A DNA stretch of 35,268 nt, taken from the IMG/VR virus record IMGVR_UViG_3300035703_000250, positions 1 to 35,268 of that record, one strand, 5' to 3'. Positions 28,799 through 35,268 of this stretch are shown here, piece after piece; within the stretch, counting starts at the first letter, position 1, and every line of letters begins with the position of its first letter. Below the pieces are notes generated by a model. That model was not told where the DNA came from, did no database searches, and saw only the letters and a program-made list of their open reading frames with translations. The position numbers and the translations under genes are program-made. This DNA comes from a virus.

Positions 28799-28997
28799 TC
28801 TTCCCCAATGATTGTTTAAGCATGGAAAGGAATGCCTCCTTCCCCACCCTCAATTGGTCTAGCTGGAACTGGCAAGAGTTCATCTTGCGATCCAGGTCGA
28901 CACAATGCTCTAGAAGCATCTTCTCCTCTTGAGAGAAGGTCTCCAGGTCATATTCTTGTCCATCGATCGTCACTTGGGGGGCTTTGTTGTTTCCCAT
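28758..28997 (-). CDS. DUF6447-like small phage protein
   Basis: 79 residues from ATG at 28997, which has GGAGA five bases upstream; a further in-frame ATG at 29009 is possible. APQVTIDGQEYDLETFSQEE, then a helical part (RKMNSCQFQLDQLRVGKEAF), resembles a family of short phage proteins with IDGxxYxLxxLSxE, which I recall as DUF6447. Function unknown; position after the tail fibre and DUF7936-like gene is usual. Confidence 0.55.
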   Translation of the reverse strand: MGNNKAPQVTIDGQEYDLETFSQEEKMLLEHCVDLDRKMNSCQFQLDQLRVGKEAFLSMLKQSLGKNDGERGGSSSEHS

Positions 28998-29011
28998 CGT
29001 GTTCTCCATTT

Positions 29012-29033
29012 ACCGCTGTCAAGGGCCAGCGGT
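29012..29033. other. Seven-base-pair intergenic hairpin
   Basis: ACCGCTG (29012-29018) pairs with CAGCGGT (29027-29033) around an eight-base loop, in the short gap between two minus-strand genes. No T run follows on the minus strand, so termination is unlikely. Confidence 0.35.
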
Positions 29034-29041
29034 TTGCCCAT

Positions 29042-29332
29042 TTACCAGGGCAGTCCCGACACCACAGGAGGGTTGGCCATGTCTTGCAGTTGCTTGTCCA
29101 GAGCAGCTTCCTTAGCAGCCATTCCGTCAGCACCCCAGCGATCCATTAGCCAGCCTTTAACGTCAGCCTCAGTCAGTTCAGCGAAAGGCTTGAAAGAGCC
29201 TTCCTCGGTGAACGACTCAGTGCCGTACTGAGAAGCAGTAAATTCACCAGATGTTTTGGTAACGCTCCAATGAACCACGGTCACGAATCCGTCTACGGAC
29301 AAGCGATCCATTTGGTTGATGATGATGTTCAT
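29042..29332 (-). CDS. DUF7936-like small protein after the tail fibre
   Basis: 96 residues. VDGFVTVVHWSVTKTSGEFT, then SQYGTESF and the ending KQLQDMANPPVVSGLPW, with the phrase PFAELTEADVKGWL, match a small phage family (VHWxxxx...LTExxVxxWL...P...GLPW) that follows tail-fibre genes in T7- and T4-like phages. A fibre-associated or assembly role is likely, not proven. It lies 14 bases after the fibre gene. Confidence 0.65.
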   Translation of the reverse strand: MNIIINQMDRLSVDGFVTVVHWSVTKTSGEFTASQYGTESFTEEGSFKPFAELTEADVKGWLMDRWGADGMAAKEAALDKQLQDMANPPVVSGLPW

Positions 29333-29346
29333 TTCAGTTTCCTTTC

Positions 29347-31782
29347 TTACTTGGCTTCAAGTTGCGCCACACGGGCGCGGAGGGATTGGATTTCTGCAAT
29401 CAGCAGCGGCACAAGAGAAGCGTGATCCATCTGCTGATACTTTGGCGTGCCGTCTTCATTCACTTCGTCCTTCACGCCGCTGACCGCATAGGGCGCAACC
29501 TGTTGGGCCTCGTGCGCGATCATCATGGGACGCTCAATCGTCGCCCCGTGCATCTTGCCGCTGTAGACCTTCAGGGCGTCAATTTGTGCGCCCGGGTCGG
29601 TGACGGGGCCGATGATGTCCTTGGCGCGATAGTCAGAAGTGGTGTTGTACCGAGTCAAGCCGCCTGCGCGGTTGTAGTCGATGGAGCCGCGAGTTGTAAA
29701 AGACGCTTCTGTTCCGAATGTGACCCACAAGTTGTCGTTTGCCGTAGCGGTATTGTGCAGACCAAGTGTTTGATAGTTGTATGTTTGGTTTGTGATAATT
29801 GCGCCGTTTGCGTTTGAACCTGTTTGTTCAACTGTTAATTTTCCACCGGTGCTCGTCGTCCCAACCAACAAATCCCCCCCACTGGTGATGCGGGCGGCAA
29901 GTGTCGCTGCGCTGTTTACGTAGAAATCAAACCCTGCGCCGTTGCGGTTAACAAACTCGTATTGCGTTGAAGTGCCGGGGTTAAAATTAAACTGCGTACC
30001 TTGATGGACAATACTTCCACCTGCTACGATCATTCGCGCACCGGAGCTGATGCTCGTCGTCCCCACCAACAAATTCCCACTCGCATCCAGTGTCATCGCC
30101 TGCGTGAAACTGATGGCGTTGCCTGCTGTGCCGGAGGGGGCGATTTGCCAGCGATGTGTTCCATCAATCTGTTGATAAGCAGACACACCAACACCCGTAG
30201 TGCCGCCATACCTCCAAGAGCCAGACAACCAGTAGGCATTTTGAGTCAGGTTGATATCGGCTGTGCCGCGATAAGCAAGTCCGTGACCTACTGCACCAAT
30301 CTCAAAAGCGCGTCCAGTCACAGCACTCGGCGTCACCCCCAGACCGAGGTTGCCGGAGGAGTCGATTCTGAGGCGCTCCGTTACTGAGCCGCCGCTGCTG
30401 GTGGTGTAAGCAGCAAGATATCCCGCAAAATTTCCAGATGTTGCGTTTTCTTTTAGGCCAGCAATTGCAGCGAATTTAAACGGATCAAACGGGGCGCCAA
30501 ACCCAGTTACTCCACCAAGGGAAATTACTCCACCCTTGTCGGCAGCCAAACTGTCAGTAGAAAAAACATTTATCTGACCGTATCCCCCGGTCAATGTCGG
30601 TGTTGTCGCTGAAACTTGAAGTTTTGCTTGAGGCGAACTCGTCCCAATGCCCAACCCGGTAGAGGTCAGGCGCATTTGTTCGGCAAGACCTTCTTTGAAT
30701 GCAAGGTACTTTCCACCAAAATAACTGATAGTTGTATTTCCATCGGCAGCGCCGCCGCTGATTACCCCGTTATCCCCAAAGAACGATTGGCTATCGCTCG
30801 CCAAGAAAACGCTTTTTGCGGTCAGCGTAGCCCCGTTAAAAATTAGCAGCGACCCCGTGGTCAGCACCTTTGACGCATTGAGGTAGGCCACTCCGTTGGC
30901 GGTTCCGCCTGAGAGGGTTGGATTGTTTACCAGCGATAGACCTGTAGAGGTCAGGCGCATGCCTTCGGCACCCGCCACATAAAAAAACTGCGCCCCTGCG
31001 CCCATGTAAAAGGACTCCGCTGCCGCAAGCGATGCACCATTGAAGATGCCGCTGTATGTGCTATCAGAGTAAGTCCGCAGTTTTGTTGTTCCGGCTCCAA
31101 AAACTCCTACACCGCTAACGGTAAAGTTCGTCCCATCAAACGTCAGCGCACTTCCCGTGGTCAGCGCACTCGTGGATGAGGCATAGACAACACCGTTTGC
31201 GGTGAAGGAAGTCAGGCCCGTGCCGCCGTTGGCAACAGGCAGAGTCCCCGTGATGTCTGCTGTGGAAATATCCAGCAAGTCCCAGGAAGTGTTCGTTCCA
31301 TCAGTCTTGAGATACCGGCCAGCATTTGAGGTCTGGGAGGGCGCTAGAGCGTTAAAAGCGGCGTTGGCCGTGGTTTGACCCGTACCACCAGCAGAGATGC
31401 CCAGAGTCGCAAAGGAGAGCGTTCCAGAGCCGTTTGTTTGGAGTGCTTGACCGGACGATCCATCAGCACTCGGGAGCGTCCATTGGACGTTAGAAGCGAT
31501 GGAAGCAGGAGCGATGAAGCCGACGTAATTCGTGCCGTTGTCGGTGTCCTCGTACAGCTTCAGATCGGCTCCAGAGGCCGAAGTACCCTTGGCCGCGAGC
31601 GTTCCAACCACGGTGATGTTGTCACCAGCAGCGCCGGACTGGAAGTCCTTGAGCTGGGCCATAAGCTCACGAATGGCATCGTTGACTAGGCTAGGGGCCA
31701 TGCCCTCAGCTAGATTGATTCCATCAATGTCGGTGTTATCACCAGCGGTGGTTGAAAACTCTGAGATTTTTGCGCGTGGCAT
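29347..31782 (-). CDS. Tail fibre with C-terminal S74 self-cleaving chaperone
   Basis: 811 residues. N-terminal adhesion part (MPRAKISEFSTTAGDNTDID, then SLVNDAIRELMAQLKDFQSG) is the usual virion-anchor start in such podoviruses. The shaft is made of Gly/Thr/Ser-rich strands, with repeated phrases LLVGTTS, MRLTSTGL and GNLGLGVTPS. The last 96 residues (from SDYRAK at about 716, with MIAHEAQQVAPYAV and MDHASLVPLLIAEI) are the S74 intramolecular chaperone, which releases itself after trimer folding. It is the host-recognition protein. Confidence 0.85.
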   Translation of the reverse strand: MPRAKISEFSTTAGDNTDIDGINLAEGMAPSLVNDAIRELMAQLKDFQSGAAGDNITVVGTLAAKGTSASGADLKLYEDTDNGTNYVGFIAPASIASNVQWTLPSADGSSGQALQTNGSGTLSFATLGISAGGTGQTTANAAFNALAPSQTSNAGRYLKTDGTNTSWDLLDISTADITGTLPVANGGTGLTSFTANGVVYASSTSALTTGSALTFDGTNFTVSGVGVFGAGTTKLRTYSDSTYSGIFNGASLAAAESFYMGAGAQFFYVAGAEGMRLTSTGLSLVNNPTLSGGTANGVAYLNASKVLTTGSLLIFNGATLTAKSVFLASDSQSFFGDNGVISGGAADGNTTISYFGGKYLAFKEGLAEQMRLTSTGLGIGTSSPQAKLQVSATTPTLTGGYGQINVFSTDSLAADKGGVISLGGVTGFGAPFDPFKFAAIAGLKENATSGNFAGYLAAYTTSSGGSVTERLRIDSSGNLGLGVTPSAVTGRAFEIGAVGHGLAYRGTADINLTQNAYWLSGSWRYGGTTGVGVSAYQQIDGTHRWQIAPSGTAGNAISFTQAMTLDASGNLLVGTTSISSGARMIVAGGSIVHQGTQFNFNPGTSTQYEFVNRNGAGFDFYVNSAATLAARITSGGDLLVGTTSTGGKLTVEQTGSNANGAIITNQTYNYQTLGLHNTATANDNLWVTFGTEASFTTRGSIDYNRAGGLTRYNTTSDYRAKDIIGPVTDPGAQIDALKVYSGKMHGATIERPMMIAHEAQQVAPYAVSGVKDEVNEDGTPKYQQMDHASLVPLLIAEIQSLRARVAQLEAK

Positions 31783-31806
31783 CTGATGCTCCTTGATCGT
31801 CGCAGT

Positions 31807-33492
31807 TTATTGCTGATTCTCTTCTTCGCGCTGACGAAGTTGATACAAGAGATTAAGCGTTCTGAAGTCTAGGGGAGGCAATTGCTGCCCGATAGCCGTG
31901 GCAGTTGGAGTAATCCTGAATTCTTCAGGCAATCTAGCCTCCAGGTCAAGCAGACCTCTTCCAACTTGTCCAGGCACTCCAGCAGCGCGGCCTGCATAGT
32001 AAGCAGATTCACCCACAAGCCTAGGCGAAGATGCCGCAGCAAGAGCGAGAGCCTCTGGAGTTCCTGCTACCTGGAATGCTCCCAACACACCCAATGGGCC
32101 TGTGGCTTGCTGAATGCCTCGAGGAATCGGGGAAGACAAAGCCTGACCAGCCAAGGCCGGGGCGAGCGCCCTTCCTCCTTGCTCTTCAAGCTCCTTCATC
32201 AGAGCCAGTCGCTGCCCGTAGTTGGTATTGACGTTGTTCCGCATGATTCCTTGCAGCTTACGAAGCGCAGTATCAGCGGAGGCTCGTTGACCAAGAGACA
32301 GAGACTTCTCGACCTCACGAATCAGATCAGAGGCTTCTGAATAAGCCTTCATCGTCTTATCGTAGGTCGGGGCTTGCTTGGAAATCTCACGCTTTGTGGC
32401 GTCGTAAACATTCCCAACCACAGCGCGAGCGTTCTTTTGCTCAAAAGGAATCTTGTCCAACTCTGCGCCGATTCTCTGCTTCAGCGCGTCTAGTCCTTCT
32501 GGCGTGTGGAACTCTGCCGGATCAAGAGCTTTCCACTCATCAACAATTGCTTTTACATCTTGCAACTTTGTATTTGCAAGCTCGTCCTTTACCTGTCCCT
32601 TGAAGGTGGTGCGCTCAAGTGCCTTGGTCACCGCATCATCAACACCAGCCAGATCAAGAATGGATTTATCACTCTTGATGGCCGTCATCGACTTGCGGTA
32701 ATCGGCCTGGCGAACATCTGCGATTGTTTGCAGATTAGCCTTTGCAGCATTCAGCACATCTTGCATATCCGCTTGACCACGGATGTTTGTGCGGAACGCT
32801 TGTGCTGCCTCTCCACCTGTTTTACCGGCCTTGAATGCCTCTTGGACGGGTTGCATCCCAGCACCAGTGGTCATCCCCAAAATACCAGGGAGAGCGGTTC
32901 CAAGACCCGCAGATGTGGCCTTTACTGTTGCAGACAGCGGATCAACATAACTCGCCGTCTTTGAAAGCACATCAGCCGCAGCAGTAGTCGCCCGTCCAGC
33001 CGAGGGTGCAGCCCTGCCAACAGCAGTACCTGTAGCGCGTGTAAGTCCAGCGCCACCAGTAAGAACCGTTGACACATCAGCCAAGAATCCAGCCGGGTCT
33101 TTGGCGATGGTTTGCTTCAGGTTCTCAGTCCCACCATATCGGTCAGCGTAGAACTGGGCAACCTGTCGAGCCGCCGCCTGCGAGGCAGGATCAGGGCCAA
33201 TCGCATCAACTACCGACTTGGGGAGAATGTTCTGAAGAGTCCCGGCAGCGACATCCAGGATAGCTTTGGTCGTTTGGACAGGGCTTGTCACCACTTGATA
33301 GATGTCCTGGGCCATCTGACCAAGAGAAGACGGAAGATTTCTGATTGCCTGAGTAGCGACCTGAGCGCCCGTCAAAGGCTTTTGCTCAGGAACTGCCTCC
33401 CGAAGCATCTGCAAGCCTTCGGTGGAAACATCCTTCAGCCGCCCCTCGCGAAGAGCGATCAAGTCGGCTGTTGAGAGTTTAGACAAATCCAT
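31807..33492 (-). CDS. Large virion protein, putative DNA-ejection protein
   Basis: 561 residues from ATG at 33492, which has GGAGG eight bases upstream; the start at 33507 is also open. The start MDLSKLSTADLIALREGRLK is typical for a domain at the front of virion-internal phage proteins. It then has Ala/Gly hydrophobic stretches (GAGLTRATGTAVGRAAPSAG; LGTALPGILGMTTGAGM) and long helices (ADTALRKLQGIMRNNVNTNY). No enzyme motif is seen. Its length and position before the tail fibre fit the ejection proteins of podoviruses; inferred. Confidence 0.6.
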   Translation of the reverse strand: MDLSKLSTADLIALREGRLKDVSTEGLQMLREAVPEQKPLTGAQVATQAIRNLPSSLGQMAQDIYQVVTSPVQTTKAILDVAAGTLQNILPKSVVDAIGPDPASQAAARQVAQFYADRYGGTENLKQTIAKDPAGFLADVSTVLTGGAGLTRATGTAVGRAAPSAGRATTAAADVLSKTASYVDPLSATVKATSAGLGTALPGILGMTTGAGMQPVQEAFKAGKTGGEAAQAFRTNIRGQADMQDVLNAAKANLQTIADVRQADYRKSMTAIKSDKSILDLAGVDDAVTKALERTTFKGQVKDELANTKLQDVKAIVDEWKALDPAEFHTPEGLDALKQRIGAELDKIPFEQKNARAVVGNVYDATKREISKQAPTYDKTMKAYSEASDLIREVEKSLSLGQRASADTALRKLQGIMRNNVNTNYGQRLALMKELEEQGGRALAPALAGQALSSPIPRGIQQATGPLGVLGAFQVAGTPEALALAAASSPRLVGESAYYAGRAAGVPGQVGRGLLDLEARLPEEFRITPTATAIGQQLPPLDFRTLNLLYQLRQREEENQQ

Positions 33493-33493
33493 A

Positions 33494-34765
33494 TCAAATG
33501 CCTCCACCGCGAGACTTCAGCTCGTCATCAATCTCTTTTTGAGTAGGCATCCTCGGAGCTTGCGTCTGCTGTCCAACTATTTTCGCAGGCTGACCAAGCA
33601 AGATGGAACCCTTCAAACCCTGAGATTGGCCGAATTGGAGATATTCATCGCGCTTCGTGTTGTAGGAGGTTGCTGCGGCGTTATACAACTGCTCAGCAAC
33701 ATTCCTGAAGTCAGCACGCTGCTGCCCTGTCAGCTTGGTTCCATCAATGATCTTTTTAGCAACATCTGTGAACCGATCAAGAGCACCAGTTGCCTGCATC
33801 GCCAATAACAATTCAGACTCTCGAACCACCGATCCAGGATCAAGCAGCTTCATGAACTTGGTGGCAGCAGTCAAGTCGCCAGCCGGGGACTTCTCATTCA
33901 GGCCAGTTGTGATCTGCTGGAATGATGCACGCATTTCATCAAATGCTTTGTAAACAGGCTCGCTTTTAAATGCGCTAGCCAATTTCATTTCATTCTCAAG
34001 GCCCTTTTGTCCTTCACCGACATTAACTTGGGTTGCTCCTGCTCGCTTGCGTTCAATAATGTAGTTTTGAATTTGTGATCGCTGTTGTGTGGATAACTGG
34101 CTTACAGGAACATTGATACCAAGCACTTGCATGGCTTCAAGAACCTCTCCAGCAGGCTTTTCAGCCTTCCCGGCTCCAGTAGCAACAACTCGTGTCTGCC
34201 CTTCTGGAGTGATCTCCGTAAGCGTTTCCTCTGCGCCAAGTTTGATGCGCTCAGGGGCATTCAGCTTGCGGAAGGCTTCGATGGTCGGCAGAACCTTCCC
34301 TGCAACGCTCGGGGCTTGCGTCAGAAGCCGCTGAAGCGTGTTCATGTCGATCTGGGGTTGACCGACCCGCACGCCTTCGCCAACCCGCTGACCCATGATG
34401 TCTTCACCATAGATTTCTTGGGTTGCGCCAGGACGCAGAATCTGCGGCAAAAGGGCTTGCGCGGCCTGCTGCTCTGCTCGAGCCTGCTGACGCTCTGCCA
34501 GTTGCTCCTGAAGCATACGCTCACGGACTGCGCGGTCATACGCTCCGGCGTAAGCCTGCTGGCCAGCCATTACACCTTGTGCAAGAAGCTCACCCACACC
34601 GCGACGCTGAGGGCTAGGGCCAGCCCCAGCCAATAGGGATAGACCAACATTCAAGAGTCCTTGCTGTTGTGCCTGCTGTTGAAGGAGTCGGGCTTGATCC
34701 TCTCCAAGCAACTGAGGTGCGTAAGAAGGTTGATTCCCAAAAAGCCGTGCGAGTAGTTCGTCCAT
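33494..34765 (-). CDS. Virion protein, putative DNA-ejection/internal protein
   Basis: 423 residues. The N-terminal third is Gln/Ala-rich (DQARLLQQQAQQQGLLNVGL, then REMLQEQLAERQQARAEQQA-like helices). The C-terminal half contains MKLASAFKSEPVYKAFDEMR, AATKFMKLLDPGSVVRESEL and TGQQRADFRNVAEQLYNAAA, a helical domain seen in internal proteins of environmental podoviruses. Coat-tail position and composition suggest a protein ejected with the genome. The first 18 codons recur at 1-54 because of the contig-end overlap. Confidence 0.62.
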   Translation of the reverse strand: MDELLARLFGNQPSYAPQLLGEDQARLLQQQAQQQGLLNVGLSLLAGAGPSPQRRGVGELLAQGVMAGQQAYAGAYDRAVRERMLQEQLAERQQARAEQQAAQALLPQILRPGATQEIYGEDIMGQRVGEGVRVGQPQIDMNTLQRLLTQAPSVAGKVLPTIEAFRKLNAPERIKLGAEETLTEITPEGQTRVVATGAGKAEKPAGEVLEAMQVLGINVPVSQLSTQQRSQIQNYIIERKRAGATQVNVGEGQKGLENEMKLASAFKSEPVYKAFDEMRASFQQITTGLNEKSPAGDLTAATKFMKLLDPGSVVRESELLLAMQATGALDRFTDVAKKIIDGTKLTGQQRADFRNVAEQLYNAAATSYNTKRDEYLQFGQSQGLKGSILLGQPAKIVGQQTQAPRMPTQKEIDDELKSRGGGI

Positions 34766-35268
34766 ATTTACCTCACAGCAGAGAAATGATCGGATTGCGC
34801 TTTCTCTTCTGCTCTAAGAGTGAAGCAGGCTGCATCAAATTCACAGGTTGTCCACGGCGCATCTGCATCCCTACCGTGGTTTGCTGCTTCGGCCCCATAG
34901 AACCAATTGCTCGAGCAGCCTGGAGTCCTTGCATCATCGTCAGACCAGTCGCAGCCTTTCCGACACCAGGAGCGATCACAGCAGGGTTTACCCCAGGCAT
35001 CAGACTGCCTCCAGCCAATTCGTAAGTGCCAGGCGGTACAAATCCTGGTGCGCCAGGAACAGGAACTCCTGCCATTGACTGAGTGGCGAAATTCCTCATC
35101 CCTTCAGCGGCGGCTTGTTCAATTCCCCCGGTAAGGAAGGGACTCGCGGTGTTTGCGGCAGTCGCAGCAGTTTGTGCCGCCTGCATTGCAGTTGCAGCCT
35201 CAGCAGCCGCAGCCGTTGCCGCAGCAGCCTCAGCCGCCGCCGCAGTAGCAGCAGCCGCCTCAGTAGCA
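34712..35268. repeat. Right copy of imperfect terminal repeat
   Basis: Second version of the sequence at 1-533: identical over the first 126 and last 165 bases, diverged between, and 24 bases longer because of eight extra codons in the enclosed gene. Supports circularity of a roughly 34.7-kb genome with a polymorphic site at the assembly join. Confidence 0.85.
34773..35268 (-). CDS. Ala-rich virion-associated protein (right-end allele, 5' cut off)
   Basis: Partial: the open frame continues to the window edge, with 165 codons including the stop present; an internal Met at 35186 is not the true start. It matches the protein at 62-583 except for the centre, where GVPVPGAPGFVPPGTYEL replaces GLPPPGPYEL and the part around ARAIGSMGPKQQTTVG differs. 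The shared Ala/Glu N-terminal region and the basic tail are identical. Most likely the same gene from another strain. If not, it would be a true paralogue. Confidence 0.65.
   Translation of the reverse strand, partial: ATEAAAATAAAAEAAAATAAAAEAATAMQAAQTAATAANTASPFLTGGIEQAAAEGMRNFATQSMAGVPVPGAPGFVPPGTYELAGGSLMPGVNPAVIAPGVGKAATGLTMMQGLQAARAIGSMGPKQQTTVGMQMRRGQPVNLMQPASLLEQKRKRNPIISLL

Noticed and set aside
29347-31782. Diversity-generating retroelement acting on the tail fibre
   Set aside because: No reverse transcriptase and no template repeat were seen anywhere in the window.

Overview
The window looks like an essentially complete, circularly mapping genome of a short-tailed (podovirus-like) tailed phage, about 34.7 kb long. 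It most likely comes from a metagenome. Evidence: one head-to-tail set of virion genes (small and large terminase, P22-like portal, scaffold, SU10-like major capsid, adaptor, beta-propeller tail hub, ejection-type proteins, S74 tail fibre), a lysis cassette, a recombination module and a replication module, with almost no non-coding DNA. Bases 1-533 and 34712-35268 are the same stretch in two sequence variants, so the ends join into a circle. The small accessory families and the Q-precursor transporter suggest a proteobacterial, perhaps betaproteobacterial, host. That host call is inference from family resemblance only. No integrase, DNA polymerase, RNA polymerase or tRNA synthetase was seen.

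Layout. (i) About 19861 down to 15837, minus strand: Cro-like regulator, secreted Cys-rich peptide, replication organiser, two small overlapping genes, RusA resolvase, MazG-like pyrophosphohydrolase, then a DpdA-like 7-deazaguanine transglycosylase next to a YhhQ-like Q-precursor transporter, then an HNH protein. (ii) After a terminator at 15787-15809, the virion operon runs from 15778 down to 1, crosses the circle junction and continues from 35268 to 29042: small basic proteins, ADP-ribosyltransferase-like protein, terminases, portal, capsid, tail, ejection proteins and tail fibre. (iii) 28997 down to 25027, minus strand: lysis and membrane proteins, GH24 endolysin, HExxH protein, HTH-containing metallophosphoesterase and two small genes. 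(iv) 20076 to 25064, plus strand: early recombination genes (ERF annealase, YqaJ exonuclease, SSB-like protein), then an array of small, partly duplicated accessory genes and zinc-ribbon proteins.

How it works together. A divergent control region (19862-20075) with repeated TTAGG motifs and a cloverleaf-like leader separates the rightward recombination operon from the leftward replication and modification operon. Replication probably borrows the host replisome through the organiser protein. ERF and YqaJ would process and anneal ends, and RusA would resolve junctions before packaging. DpdA and the transporter predict that the phage guanine-modifies its DNA with a base scavenged through the host, because no precursor-synthesis genes are present. 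Nearly all neighbouring genes overlap by ATGA or GTGA, which points to long translationally coupled transcripts.

Main points of interest: the salvage-only DpdA/YhhQ pair, the two-allele contig ends, the tRNA-shaped leader before cro, the secreted Cys-rich peptide in the early operon, the ADP-ribosyltransferase-like gene next to the terminase, and many genes of under 60 codons that standard callers would miss.
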